A stretch of DNA of 48,766 bases from Saccoglossus kowalevskii (Eukaryota > Hemichordata > Enteropneusta > Harrimaniidae): the NCBI RefSeq assembly GCF_000003605.2, contig NW_003109440.1, positions 1-48,766 of the forward strand, in the 5' to 3' direction. The position numbers and the translations under genes were made by a program. Every line of letters begins with the position of its first letter. Positions within the stretch are counted from its first letter, which is position 1. The notes below the pieces were generated by a model. It was not told the DNA's origin. It was given only the letters and a program-made list of their open reading frames with translations, and did not search any database. Of the stretch, positions 25,461 to 41,044 are shown one piece after another.

Positions 25461-27109
25461 GTATACAATGTGTTCACATTATAGTGACAACAGAGGCAAT
25501 ATGTACAGCTACAAACACTATGGGATCTTGTACACTATATACCCAAATAGTTTACAAACCATGTGAGTATACAATGTGTTCACATTATAGTGACAACATA
25601 GGCAATATGTACAGCTACAAACACTATGGGATCTAGTACACTATATACTCAAATAGTTTACAAACCATGTGAGTATACAATGTGTTCACATTATAGTGAC
25701 ATCAGAGGCAATATGTACAGCTACAAACACTATGGGATCTAGTACACTATATACACAAATTGTTTACAAACCATGTGAGTATACAATGTGTTCACACTAT
25801 AGTGACATCAGAGGCAATATGTACAGCTACAAACACTATGGGATCTAGTACACCATATATATAAATAGTCTACAAACCATGTAAGTATACAATGTGTTCA
25901 CATCATAGAGACATCAGAGGCAATATGTACAGCTACACAGACTATGGGATCTAGTACACAATATACCAAAATAGTCTACAAACCATGTAAGTATACAATG
26001 TGTTCACATTATAGTGACATCAGAGGCAATATGTACAGCTACAAACACTATGGGATCTAGTACACTATATACACAAATTGTTTACAAACCATGTGAGTAT
26101 ACAATGTGTTCACATTATAGTGACATCAGAGGGAATATGTACAGCTACACAGACTATGGGATCTAGTACACAATATACCAAAATAGTCTACAAACCATGT
26201 AAGTATACAATGTGTTCACATCATAGAGACATCAGAGGCAATATGTACAGCTACAAACACTATGGGATCTAGTACACTAAATACACACATAGTCTACAAA
26301 CCATGTGAGTATACAAAGTGTTCACATGATAGAGACATCAGAGGCAATATGTAAAGCTACAAACACTATGGGATCTAGTACACTATATACACAAATAGTC
26401 TACAAACCATATGAGTATACAATGTGTTCACATTATAGTGACATCAGAGGCAATATGTACAGCTACACACACTATGGGATCTAGTACACTATATACACAA
26501 ATAGTTTACAAACCATGTGAGTATACAATGTGTTCACATTATAGTGACATCAGAGGCAATATGTACATCTACAAACACTATGGGATCTAGTACACTATAT
26601 ACACAAATAATTTACAAACCATGTCTGTATGCAATGTGTTCACATTATAGTGACATCGGAGGCAATACGTACAGCTACAAACACTATGGGATCTAGTACA
26701 CTATATACACAAATAGTATACAAACCATGTGAGTATACACTGTGTTCACATTATAGTGACATCAGAGGCAATATGTACAGCTACAAACACTATGGGATCT
26801 AGTACACTATATACACAAATAGTATACAAACCATGTGAGTATACAATGTGTTCACATTATAGTGACATCAGAGGCAATATGTACAGCTACAAACACTATG
26901 GGATTTAGTACACTATATACACAAATAGTATACAAACCATGTGAGTATACAATGTGTTCACATTATAGTGACATCAGAGGCAATATGTACAGCTACAAAC
27001 ACTATGGGATTTATTACACTATATACACAAATAGTTTACAAACCTTGCCTGTATGCAATGTGTTCACATTATAGTTACATCAGAGGCAATATGTACAGCT
27101 ACAAACACT

Positions 27110-30100
27110 ATGGGATTTAGTACATCATATTCACAAATATTTTACAAACCATGTAAGTATACAATGTGTTCACATTTATAGTGACATCAGAGACAATATG
27201 TACAGCTACAAAGACTGTGGGATTTAGTACACCATATACACAATTAGTTACAAACCATGTAAGTATACAATGTGTTCACGTTATAGTGACATCAGAGGCA
27301 ATATGTACAGCTACAAACACTATGGGATGTAGTACACCATATACCCAAATAGTCTACAAACCATGTAAGTATACAATGTGTTCACATTATAGTAACATCA
27401 GAGGCAATATGTACAGCTACAAACACTATAAGATCTAGTACATCATATACACAAATAGTCTACAAACCATGTAAGTATACAATGTGTTCACGTTATAGTG
27501 ACATCAGAGGCAATATGTACAGCTACAAACACTATGGGATCTAGTACATCATATACACAAATAGTCTACAAACCATGTAAGTATACAATGTGTTCACATT
27601 ATAGTGACATCAGAGGCAAAATGTACAGCTACAAACACTATGGGATCTAGTACATCATATACACAAATAGTCTACAAACCATGTAAGTATACAATGTGTT
27701 CACATCATAGTGACATCAGAGGCAATATGTACAGCTAATAACACTATGGGATCTAGTACACCATATACCCAAATAGTCTACAAACCATGTAAGTATACAA
27801 TGTGTTCATATTATAGTGACATCAGAGGCAATATGTACAGCTACAAACACTATGGGATCTAGTACACCATATACACAAATAGTCTACAAACCATGTAAGT
27901 ATACAATGTGTTCACATCATAGTGACATCAGAGACAATATGTACAGCTACAAACACTATGGGATCTAGTACACCATATACACAAATAGTCTACAAACCAT
28001 GTAAGTATACAATGTGTTCACATTATAGTGACATCAGAGGCAATATGTACAGCTACAAACACTATGGGATTTAGTACACAATATACACAAATAGTTTACA
28101 AACCATGTGAGTATACAATGTGTTCACATTATAGTAACATCAGAGGCAATATGTACAGCTACAAACACTATAAGATCTAGTACATCATATACACAAATAG
28201 TCTACAAACCATGTAAGTATACAATGTGTTCACATTATAGTAACATCAGAGGCAATATGTACAGCTACAAACACTATGGGATCTAGTACACCATATACCC
28301 AAATAGTCTACAAACCATGTAAGTATGCAATGTGTTCACATTATAGTAACATCAGAGGCAATATGTACAGCTACAAACACTATGGGATCTAGTACATCAT
28401 ATACACAAATAGTCTACAAACCATGTAAGTATACAATGTGTTCACATCATAGTGACATCAGAGGCAATATATACAGCTACAAACACTATGGGATCTAGTA
28501 CACCATATACCCAAATAGTCTACAAACCATGTAAGTATACAATGTGTTCACATTATAGTGACATTAGAGACAATATGTACAGCTACAAACACTATGGGAT
28601 CTAGTACATCATATACACAAATAGTCTACAAACCATGTAAGTATACAATGTGTTCACATTATAGTGACATCAGAGGCAATATGTACAGCTACAAACACTA
28701 TGGGATCTAGTACATCATATACACAAATAGTCTACAAACCATGTAAGTATACAATGTCTTCACATTATAGTGACATCAGAGGCAATATGTACAGCTACAA
28801 ACACTATGGGATCTAGTACATCATATACACAAATAGTCTACAAACCATGTAAGTATACAATGTGTTCACATTATAGTGACATCAGAGGCAATATGTACAG
28901 CTACAAACACTATGGGATCTAGTACATCATATACACAAATAGTCTACAAACCATGTAAGTATACAATGTGTTCACATTATAGTGACATCAGAGGCAATAT
29001 GTACAGCTACAAACACTATGGGATCTAGTACATCATATACACAAATAGTCTACAAACCATGTAAGTATACAATGTGTTCACATCATAGTGACATCAGAGG
29101 CAATATATACAGCTACAAACACTATGGGATCTAGTACACCATATACCCAAATAGTCTACAAACCATGTAAGTATACAATGTGTTCACATCATAGTGACAT
29201 CAGAGGCAATATGTACAGCTACAAACACTATGGGATCTAGTACACCATATACCCAAATAGTCTACAAACCATGTAAGTATACAATGTGTTCATATTATAG
29301 TGACATCAGAGGCAATATGTACAGCAGCTACAAACACTATAAGATCTAGTACATCATATACACAAATAGTCTACAAACCATGTAAGTATACAATGTGTTC
29401 ACATTATAGTGACATCAGAGGCAATATGTACAGCTACAAACACTATGGGATCTAGTACATCATATACACAAATAGTCTACAAACCATGTAAGTATACAAT
29501 GTGTTCACATTATAGTGACATCAGAGGCAATATGTACAGCTACAAACACTATGGGATCTAGTACATAATATACACAAATAGTCTACAAACCATGTAAGTA
29601 TACAATGTGTTCACATCATAGTGACATCAGAGACAATATGTACAGCTACAAACACTGTGGGATCTAGTACACCATATACACAAATAGTCTACAAACCATG
29701 TAAGTATACAATGTGTTCACATTATAGTGACATCAGAGGCAATATGTACAGCTACAAACACTATGGGATCTAGTACATCATATACACAAATAGTTTACAA
29801 ACCATGTAAGTATACAATGTGTTCACATCATAGTGACATCAGAGGCAATATATACAGCTACAAACAATATGGGATCTAGTACACCATATACACAAATAGT
29901 CTACAAACCATGTAAGTATACAATGTGTTCATATCATAGTGACATCAGAGGCAATATATACAGCTACAAACACTATGGGATCTAGTACACCATATACCCA
30001 AATAGTCTACAAACCATGTAAGTATACAATGTGTTCACATTATAGTAACATCAGAGGCAATATGTACAGCTACAAACACTATAAGATCTAGTACATCATA

Positions 30101-33100
30101 TACACAATTAGTCTACAAACCATGTAAGTATACAATGTGTTCACATTATAGTGACATCAGAGGCAATATGTACAGCTACAAACACTATGGGATCTATTAC
30201 ATCATATACACAAATAGTCTACAAACCATGTAAGTATACAATGTGTTCACATCATAGTGACATCAGAGGCAATATATACAGCTACAAACACTATGGGATC
30301 TAGTACACCATATACCCAAATAGTCTACAAACCATGTAAGTATACAATGTGTTCACATCATAGTGACATCAGAGGCAATATGTACAGCTACAAACACTAT
30401 GGGATCTAGTACACCATATACCCAAATAGTCTACAAACCATGTAAGTATACAATGTGTTCATAATATAGTGACATCAGAGGCAATATGTACTGCTACAAA
30501 CACTATGGGATCTAGTACACCATATACACAAATAGTCTAAAAACCATGTAAGTATACAATGTGTTCACATCATAGTGACATCAGAGACAATATGTACAGC
30601 TACAAAAACTATGGGATCTAGTACACCATATACACAAATAGTCTACAAACCATGTAAGTATACAATGTGTTCACATTATAGTGACATCAGAGGCAATATG
30701 TACAGCTACAAACACTATGGGATTTAGTACACAATATACACAAATAGTTTACAAACCATGTGAGTATACAATGTGTTCACATTATAGTAACATCAGAGGC
30801 AATATGTACAGCTACAAACACTATAAGATCTAGTACATCATATACACAAATAGTCTACAAACCATGTAAGTATACAATGTGTTCATATTATAGTGACATC
30901 AGAGGCAATATGTACAGCTACAAACACTATGGGATCTAGTACACCATATACACAAATAGTTTACAAACCATGTGAGTATACAATGTGTTCACATTATAGT
31001 AACATCAGAGGCAATATGTACAGCTACAAACACTATAAGATCTAGTACACCATATACCCAAATAGTCTACAAACCATGTAAGTATACAATGTGTTCACAT
31101 TATAGTAACATCAGAGGCAATATGTACAGCTGCAAACACTATGGGATCTAGTACATCATATACACAAATAGTCTACAAACCATGTAAGTATACAATGTGT
31201 TCACATCATAGTGACATCAGAGGCAATATATACAGCTACAAACACTATGGGATCTAGTACACCATATACCCAAATAGTCTACAAACCATGTAAGTATACA
31301 ATGTGTTCACATCATAGTGACATCAGAGGCAATATGTACAGCTACAAACACTATGGGATCTAGTACACCATATACCCAAATAGTCTACAAACCATGTAAG
31401 TATACAATGTGTTCACATGATAGTGACATGAGAGGCAATATGTACAGCTACTAACACTATGGGATCTATTACACCATATACCCAAATAGTCTACAAACCA
31501 TGTAAGTATACAATGTGTTCACATCATAGTGACATCAGAGGCAATATGTACAGCTACAAACACTATGGGATCTAGTACACCATATACCCAAATAGTCTAC
31601 AAACCATGTAAGTATACAATGTGTTCATATCATAGTGACATCAGAGGCAATATGTACAGCTAATAACACTATGGGATCTAGTACACCATATACCCAAATA
31701 GTCTACAAACCATGTAAGTATACAATGTGTTCATATTATAGTGACATCAGAGGCAATATGTACAGCTACAAACACTATGGGATCTAGTACACCATATACA
31801 CAAATAGTCTACAAACCATGTAAGTATACAATGTGTTCACATCATAGTGACATCAGAGGCAATATATACAGCTACAAACACTATGGGATCTAGTACACCA
31901 TATACCCAAATAGTCTACAAACCTTGTAAGTATACAATGTGTTCACAACATACTGACATCTCAGGCAATATGTACAGCTACAAACACTATGGGATCTAGT
32001 ACACCATATACCCAAATAGTCTACTAACCATGTAAGTATACAATGTGTTCATATCATAGTGACATCAGAGGCAATATGTACAGCTAATAACACTATGGGA
32101 TCTAGTACACCATATACCCAAATAGTCTACAAACCATGTAAGTATACAATGTGTTCATATTATAGTGACATCATAGGCAATATGTACAGCTACAAACACT
32201 ATGGGATCTAGTACACCATATACACAAATAGTCTACAAACCATGTAAGTATACAATGTGTTCACATCATAGTGACATCAGAGACAATATGTACAGCTACA
32301 AACACTATGGGATCTAGTACACCATATACACAAATAGTCTACAAACCATGTAAGTATACAATGTGTTCACATTATAGTGACATCAAAGGCAATATGTACA
32401 GCAACAAACACTATGGGATTTAGTACACAATATACACAAATTAGTTTACAAACCATGTGAGTATACAATGTGTTCACATCATAGTAACATCTAAGGCAAT
32501 ATGTACAGCTACAACACTATGGGATCTAATACATCATATACACAAATAGTCTACAAACCATGTAAGTATACAATGTGTTCACATCATAGTGACATCAGAG
32601 GCAATATATACAGCTACAAACACTATGGGATCTAGTACACCATTTACACAAATAGTCTACAAACCATGTAAGTATACAATGTGTTCATATCATAGTGACA
32701 TCAGAGGCAATATATACAGCTACAAACACTATGGGATCTAGTACACCATATACCCAAATAGTCTACAAACCATGTAAGTATACAATGTGTTCACATTATA
32801 GTAACGTCAGAGGCAATATGTACAGCTACAAACACTATAAGATCTAGTACATCATATACACAATTAGTCTACAAACCATGTAAGTATACAATGTGTTCAC
32901 ATTATAGTGACATCAGAGGCAATATGTACAGCTACAAACACTATGGGATCTAGTACACCATATACACAAATAGTCTACAAACCATGTAAGTATACAATGT
33001 GTTCATATTATAGTGACATCAGAGGCAATATGTACAGCTACAAACACTATGGGATCTAGTACACCATATACACAAATAGTCTACAAACCATGTAAGTATA

Positions 33101-36100
33101 CAATGTGTTCACATTATAGTGACATCAGAGACAATATGTACAGCTACAAACACTATGGGATCTAGTACACCATATACACAAATAGTCTACAAACCATGTA
33201 AGTATACAATGTGTTCACATTATACTGACGTCAGAGGCAATATGTACAGCTACAAACACTATGGGATCTAGTACACCATATACACAAATAGTCTACAAAC
33301 CATGTAAGTATACAATGTGTTCACATCATACTGACATCAGAGGCAATATGTACAGCTACAAACACTATGGGATCTAGTACACCATATACACAAATAGTCT
33401 ACAAACCATGTAAAGTATACAATGTGTTCACATTATAGTGACATCAGAGGGCAATATGTACGGCTACAAACACTATGGGATGTAGTACATCTTATACACA
33501 AATAGTCTACAAACCATGTAAGTATACAATGTGTTCACATGATAGTGACATCGGAGGCAATAGGTACAGTTACAAACACTATGGGATGTAGTACATCATA
33601 TACACAAATAGTCTACAAACCATGTAAGTATACAATGTGTTCACATCATAGTGACATCAGAGGCAATATGTACAGCTAATAACACTATGGGATCTAGTAC
33701 ATCATATACCCAAATAGTCTACAAACCATGTAAGTATACAATGTGTTCATATTATAGTGACATCAGAGGCAATATGTACAGCTACAAACACTATGGGATC
33801 TAGTACACCATATACACAAATAGTCTACAAACCATGTAAGTATACAATGTGTTCATATTATAGTGACATCAGAGGCAATATGTACAGCTACAAACACTAT
33901 GGGATCTAGTACACCATATACACAAATAGTGTACAAACCATGTAAGTATACAATGTGTTCACATTATAGTGACATCAGAGACAATATGTACAGCTACAAA
34001 CACTATGGGATCTAGTACACCATATACACAAATAGTCTACAAACCATGTAAGTATACAATGTGTTCACATTATAGTGACATCAGAGGCAATATGTACAGC
34101 TACAAACACTATGGGATCTAGTACACCATATACACAAATAGTCTACAAACCATGTAAGTATACAATGTGTTCACATTAAAGTTACATCAGAGGCAATATG
34201 TACAGCTACAAACACTATAGGATTAGTACATCATATACACAAACAGTCTACAAACCATGTAAGTATACAATGTGTTCACATTATAGTGACATGAGAGGCA
34301 ATATGTACAGCTACAAACACTATGTGATCTAGTACATCATATACACAAATAGTCTACAAACCATGTGAGTATACAATGTGTTCATATTATAGTGACATCA
34401 GAGGCAATATGTACAGCTACAAACACTATGGGATCTAGTACATTATATAAACAAATAGTTTACAAACCATGTAAGTATACAATGTGTTCATATTATAGTG
34501 ACATCAGAGGCAATATGTACAGCTACAAACACTATGGGATCTAGTACACCATATACACAAATAGTCTACAAACCATGTAAGTATACAATGTGTTCACATT
34601 ATAGTGACATCAGAGGCAATATGTACAGCTACAAACACTATGGGATTTAGTACACAATATACACAAATAGTCTACAAACCATGTAAGTATACAATGTGTT
34701 CACATTATAGTAACATCAGAGGCAATATGTACAGCTACAAACACTATGGGATCTATTACATCATATACACAAATAGTCTACAAACCATGTAAGTATACAA
34801 TGTGTTCACATCATAGTGACATCAGAGGCAATATATACAGCTACAAACACTATGGGATCTAGTACACCATATACCCAAATAGTCTACAAACCATGTAAGT
34901 ATACAATGTGTTCACATCATAGTGACATCAGAGGCAATATGTACAGCTACAAACACTATGGGATCTAGTACACCATATACCCAAATAGTCTACAAACCAT
35001 GTAAGTATACAATGTGTTCATATTATAGTGACATCAGAGGCAATATGTACAGCTACAAACACTATGGGATCTAGTACACCATATACACAAATAGTTTACA
35101 AACCATGTGAGTATACAATGTGTTCACATTATAGTAACATCAGAGGCAATATGTACAGCTACAAACACTATAAGATCTAGTACATCATATACACAAATAG
35201 TCTACAAACCATGTAAGTATACAATGTGTTCACATTATAGTAACATCAGAGGCAATATGTACAGCTGCAAACACTATGGGATCTAGTACATCATATACAC
35301 AAATAGTCTACAAACCATGTAAGTATACAATGTGTTCACATCATAGTGACATCAGAGGCAATATATACAGCTACAAACACTATGGGATCTAGTACACCAT
35401 ATACCCAAATAGTCTACAAACCATGTAAGTATACAATGTGTTCACATCATAGTGACATCAGAGGCAATATGTACAGCTACAAACACTATGGGATCTAGTA
35501 CACCATATACCCAAATAGTCTACAAACCATGTAAGTATACAATGTGTTCACATGATAGTGACATGAGAGGCAATATGTACAGCTACAAACACTATGTGAT
35601 CTAGTACATCATATACACAAATAGTCTACAAACCATGTAAGTATACAATGTGTTCACATCATAGTGACATCAGAGGCAATATATACAGCTACAAACACTA
35701 TGGGATCTAGTACACCATATACCCAAATAGTCTACAAACCATGTAAGTATACAATGTGTTCACATCATAGTGACATCAGAGGCAATATGTACAGCTACAA
35801 ACACTATGGGATCTAGTACACCATATACCCAAATAGTCTACAAACCATGTAAGTATACAATGTGTTCATATTATAGTGACATCAGAGGCAATATGTACAG
35901 CAGCTACAAACACTATAAAATCTAGTACATCATATACACAAATAGTCTACAAACCATGTAAGTATACAATGTTTTCACATTATAGTGACATCAGAGGCAA
36001 TATGTACAGCTACAAACACTATGGGATCTAGTACATCATATACACAAATAGTCTACAAACCATGTAAGTATACAATGTGTTCACATTATAGTGACATCAG

Positions 36101-37080
36101 AGGCAATATGTACAGCTACAAACACTATGGGATCTAGTACATCATATACACAAATAGTCTACAAACCATGTAAGTATACAATGTGTTCACATCATAGTGA
36201 CATCAGAGACAATATGTTCAGCTACAAACACTGTGGGATCTAGTACACCATATACACAAATAGTCTACAAACCATGTAAGTATACAATGTGTTCACATTA
36301 TAGTGACATCAGAGGCAATATGTACAGCTACAAACACTATGGGATTTAGTACACAATATACACAAATAGTTTACAAACCATGTGAGTATACAATGTGTTC
36401 ACATTATAGTAACATCAGAGGCAATATGTACAGCTACAAACACTATAAGATCTAGTACATCATATACACAAATAGTCTACAAACCATGTAAGTATACAAT
36501 GTGTTCATATTATAGTGACATCAGAGGCAATATGTACAGCTACAAACACTATGGGATCTAGTACACCATATACACAAATAGTTTACAAACCATGTGAGTA
36601 TACAATGTGTTCACATTATAGTAACATCAGAGGCAATATGTACAGCTACAAACACTATAAGATCTAGTACATCATATACACAAATAGTCTACAAACCATG
36701 TAAGTATACAATGTGTTCACATTATAGTAACATCAGAGGCAATATGTACAGCTGCAAACACTATGGGATCTAGTACATCATATACACAAATAGTCTACAA
36801 ACCATGTAAGTATACAATGTGTTCACATCATAGTGACATCAGAGGCAATATATACAGCTACAAACACTATGGGATCTAGTACACCATATACACAAATAGT
36901 CTACAAACCATGTAAGTATACAATGTGTTCATATTATAGTGACATCAGAGGCAATATGTACAGCTACAAACACTATGGGATCTAGTACACCATATACACA
37001 AATAGTCTACAAACCATGTAAGTATACAATGTGTTCACATTATAGTGACATCAGAGACAATATGTACAGCTACAAACACT
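27110..37080 (+). repeat. Large interior block of GTAAGT-type satellite
   Basis: This block has about 94 monomers with approximate edges. Typical marks are acaccatatacccaaatag, acatcatatacacaaatag, gcaatatatacagc, ctataagatctag and gctaataacac. Several are arranged in repeating orders of a few monomers, which shows local block duplication. One 3-base insertion (cagcagctac) occurs at about 29323 and again at about 35898, marking a duplicated block about 6.6 kb apart. One donor reads gtaaagtat (about 33410). Confidence 0.85.
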
Positions 37081-37459
37081 ATGGGATCTAGTACACTATA
37101 TACACAAATAGTTTACAAACCATTTGAGTATACAATGTGTTCACATTATAGTGACATCAGAGGCAATATGTACAGCTACAAACACTATGGCATCTAATAC
37201 ACTATATACAAATAGTTTACAAACCATGTGAGTATACAATGTGTTCACATCATAGTGACAACAGAGGCAATATGTACAGCTACAAACACTATGGGATCTA
37301 GTACACTATATACACAAATAGTCTACAAACCATGTAAGTATACAATGTGTTCACATTATAGTGACATTAAAGGCAATATGTACAGCTACAAATACTATAC
37401 GATCTAGTACACTATATACACAAATAGTTTACAAACCATGTGAGTATACAATGTGTTCA

Positions 37460-38408
37460 TTGGAAAGGTGTGATTTATAGCTGATCAGTGTGTATAAATA
37501 TATGGTGTCATATTTGATCGTCACTGAGGGAGTAACCTTGCAAAATAATCATTTAAACTGAAACACTTTAAGAGGCAATATGATTACAAATTATGATCGC
37601 TTCATTTAACAAGACAAATTGTGTGGCTCTCGATCGTTAATATCGGTAGAATCCGTCATTATATTTGAGTTGTCTGTGACCTGTTTCTAACCAGTGACGT
37701 CACCAGGTGCGCTATAGTATGGGTCTACGATTGATTGACTAAACCAGAAAGGGGGTGGGCCTGTTGAAACATTGTTATGTATGTGTAGGTAAACATGTAT
37801 ATAGCGAGAGTAATACAAAATATCACGTACGTAATAATAGTAAACACAATTACGAAATAATAAAAACAGATAGTAAAAATGAAATAAAAAAATAAATTCA
37901 CGCAGTACAATACATCAGATTTTTATTAGATTCTGTGATGTAAATTTTTGAACGGAAGGCCGTTCACAAGGTCCTGCTGTTATATAAACGTTAAATAAGC
38001 TCACTATCAGTGACAAAATGCGTATACCATTCTATATGTGAATGACCAGTTGAACGGCATTTCCTACTTATGCATGTATTAAATTTAGATTCATGTTTCA
38101 TTCAGACCGTGTGACACTCCCGATAATTGATTATTTAGTGTTACCACAAACTATTTATTCTGTTTGTTTGTAGACGAACCCACAGTTAACGCTATCACAG
38201 AGAGTCCTCTCAAGAGATTTTTTTTAAATATGTCTTACACTGATAGAAATTGTATAGAACATATATTTTAACGGGCACCAAATTAGTGCGTTAGGAGATT
38301 TATTCAATGTTCTTGTGAATTAGGAGCATAGTATGAAAATAGAAAAAAATTGTAATTCTGTGATGATCATCAAGTGTTTTCTAATGGTTTGTTCATGATG
38401 TTCCTCAG
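37460..38408 (+). repeat. Module copy 6, intron-like 5' part
   Basis: This 949-bp copy has few changes (gtataaatatatgg near the start; atgtcttac in the relic). The CRE-like octamer, hairpin and TATATAAA are intact. Confidence 0.93.
38174..38271 (+). pseudogene. Decayed Ig exon start (copy 6)
   Basis: This is the same relic with Pro21 changed to Ser (atgtcttac). The stop TAA is at 38269-38271. Confidence 0.4.
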
Positions 38409-38660
38409 TTATTCCAATAATCTCAGAAATTGAGGTTATTTCCTGGAGTGATGGTGTGATAAATGTGGCATGTGTAGATACAGCCAATCCAGAGTCAGAT
38501 CATTATGAATGGAAAGCTAAGAATGGACAGACTGGTACTACAAATGTGAACACATGGGAACTTAACGATACTGGATATGATGCTCAAGAAGAGATTACAT
38601 GTACAGCTACAAACACTATGGGATCTAGTGAACCATATATACAAATAGTCCACAAACCAT
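38409..38660 (+). CDS. Ig-domain exon, copy 6 (Lys36/Lys38 variant)
   Basis: This is the most changed Ig exon. The stretch after Trp35 reads KAKNG instead of EAENG, which swaps two acidic residues for two basic ones just after the core Trp. Lys38 is shared with copy 1. Ile78 has a silent change (ATA). Cys22, Trp35, Cys65, both splice sites (acceptor ending 38408, donor gtaagtat at 38661) and the phase are intact. Confidence 0.85.
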
Positions 38661-39843
38661 GTAAGTATACAATATGTTCACATGATAGTGACATCAGAGG
38701 CAATACGTACAGCTACAAACACTATGGGATCTAGTACACCATATATCCAAATAGTCTACAAACCATGTAAGTATACAATATGTTCACATCATAGTGACAT
38801 CAGAGGCAATATGTACAGCTACAAACACTATGGGATCTAGTACACTATATAAACAAATAGTCTACAAACATGTGAGTATACAATGTGTTCACATTATAGT
38901 GACATCAGAGGCAATATGTACAGCTACAAACACTATGGGATCTAGTACACTATATACACAAATAGTCTACAAACCATGTGAGTATACAATGTGTTCACAT
39001 TATAGTTACATCAGAGGCAATATGTACAGCTACAAACACTATGGGATCTAGTACACTATATACACAAACAGTCTACAAACCATGTGAGTATACAATGTGT
39101 TCACATTATAGTGACAACAGAGGCAATATGTACAGCTACAAACACTATGGGATCTAGTACACTATATACACAAATAGTCTACAAACCATGTGAGTATACA
39201 ATGTGTTCACATTATAGTGACATCAGAGGCAATATGTACAGCTACAAACACTATGGGATCTAGTACACTATATACACAAATAGTCTACAAACCATGTAAG
39301 TATACAATGTGTTCACATTATAGTGACATTAAAGGCAATATGTACAGCTACAAACACTGTGGGATCTAGTACACTATATACACAAATAGTTTACAAACCA
39401 TGTGAGTATACAATGTGTTCACATTATAGTGACATCAGAGGCAATATGTACAGCTACAAACACTGTGGGATCTAGTACACTATATACACAAATAGTTTAC
39501 AAACCATGTGAGTATACAATGTGTTCACATTATAGTGACATTAGAGACAATATGTACAGCTACAAACACTATGGCATCTAGTACACTATATACAAATAGT
39601 TTACAAACCATGTGAGTATACAATGTGTTCACATCATAGTGACATCAGAGGCAATATGTACAGCTACAAACACTATGGGATCTAGTACACTATATACACA
39701 AATAGTCTACAAACCATGTAAGTATACAATGTGTTCACATTATAGTGACATTAAAGGCAATATGTACAGCTACAAATATTATACGATCTAGTACACTATA
39801 TACACAAATAGTTTACAAACCATGTGAGTATACAATGTGTTCA
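38661..39843 (+). repeat. 106-bp satellite array S7 (about 11 monomers)
   Basis: It begins with the post-exon signature. One early monomer has ctatataaacaaatag. Two monomers share cactgtggg (about 39355 and 39461), exactly one period apart, which is a fresh single-unit duplication. It ends with the 104-bp marker (39570) and tatacgatctag. Confidence 0.97.
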
Positions 39844-40792
39844 TTGGAAAGGTGTGATTTATAGCTGATCAGTGTGTATAAATCTATGGTGTCATATTTG
39901 ATCGTCACTGAGGGAGTTACCTTGCAAAATAATCATTTAAACTGAAACACTTTAAGAGGCAATATGATTACAAATTATGATCGCTTCATTTAACAAGACA
40001 AATTGTGTGGCTCTCGATCGTTAATATCGGTAGAATCCGTCATTATATTTGAGTTGTCTGTGACCTGTTTCTAACCAGTGACGTCACCAGGTGCGCTATA
40101 GTATGGGTCTACGATTGATTGACTAAACCAGAAAGGGGGTGGGCCTGTTGAAACATTGTTATGTATGTGTAGGTAAACATGTATATAGCGAGAGTAATAC
40201 AAAATATCACGTCCGTAATAATAGTAAACACAATTACGAAATAATAAAAACAGATAGTAAAAATGAAATAAAAAAATAAATTCACGCAGTACAATACATC
40301 AGATTTTTATTCGATTCTGTGATGTAAATTTTTGAACGGAAGGCCGTTCACAAGGTCCTGCTGTTATATAAACGTTAAATAAGCTCACTATCAGTGACAA
40401 AATGCGTATACCATTCTATATGTGAATGACCAGTTGAACGGCATTTCCTACTTATGCATGTATTAAATTTAGATTCATGTTTCATTCAGACCGTGTGACA
40501 CTCCCGATAATTGATTATTTAGTGTTACCACAAACTATTTATTCTGTTTGTTTGTAGACGAACCCACAGTTAACGCTATCACAGAGAGTCCTCTCAAGAG
40601 ATTTTTTTTAAATATGCCTTACACTGATAGAAATTGTATAGAACATATATTTTAACGGGCACCAAATTAGTGCGTTAGGAGATTTATTCAATGTTCTTGT
40701 GAATTAGGAGCATAGTATGAAAATAGAAAAAAATTGTAATTCTGTGATGATCATCAAGTGTTTTCTAATGGTTTGTTCATGATGTTCCTCAG
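39844..40792 (+). repeat. Module copy 7, intron-like 5' part
   Basis: This 949-bp copy shares cacgtccgtaat with copy 8 where the others have cacgtacgtaat, so copies 7 and 8 are close relatives. It also has gagggagttacc. Confidence 0.93.
40558..40655 (+). pseudogene. Decayed Ig exon start (copy 7)
   Basis: The acceptor ends at 40557. The reading opens YEPTVNAITESP and stops at TAA 40653-40655. Confidence 0.4.
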
Positions 40793-41044
40793 TTATTCCA
40801 ATAATCTCAGAAATTGAGGTTATTTCCTGGAGTGATGGTGTGATAAATGTGGCATGTGTAGATACAGCCAATCCAGAGTCAGATCATTATGAATGGGAAG
40901 CTGAGAATGGACAGACTGGTACTACAAATGTGAACACATGGGAACTTAACGATACTGGATATGATGCTCAAGAAGAGATTACATGTACAGCTACAAACAC
41001 TATGGGATCTAGTGAACCATATATCCAAATAGTCCACAAACCAT
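40793..41044 (+). CDS. Ig-domain exon, copy 7
   Basis: This is a majority-type Ig domain exon, phase 1-1, with the acceptor ending at 40792 and the donor gtaagtat at 41045. The intron from copy 6 would be 2132 bp. Confidence 0.85.

Larger units (their letters stand above)
23232..37459 (+). repeat. 106-bp satellite array S6 (about 134 monomers, 14.2 kb)
   Basis: This is the largest array. GTGAGT-type monomers flank it at about 23340-27110 and 37080-37459, and GTAAGT-type monomers fill the interior. It contains a module-loss scar at 25370/25371. The block at 24360-24700 (catatatctaaatag, caatataccaaaatag, aaactaaatacacacatag, tgtaaagctacaagcatt) recurs at 1095-1400 and 6873-7175. In-frame stops appear on the exon side of some monomers (25599-25601, 30538-30540, 32025-32027, 32174-32176). 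No gene other than the satellite is visible. Confidence 0.97.
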
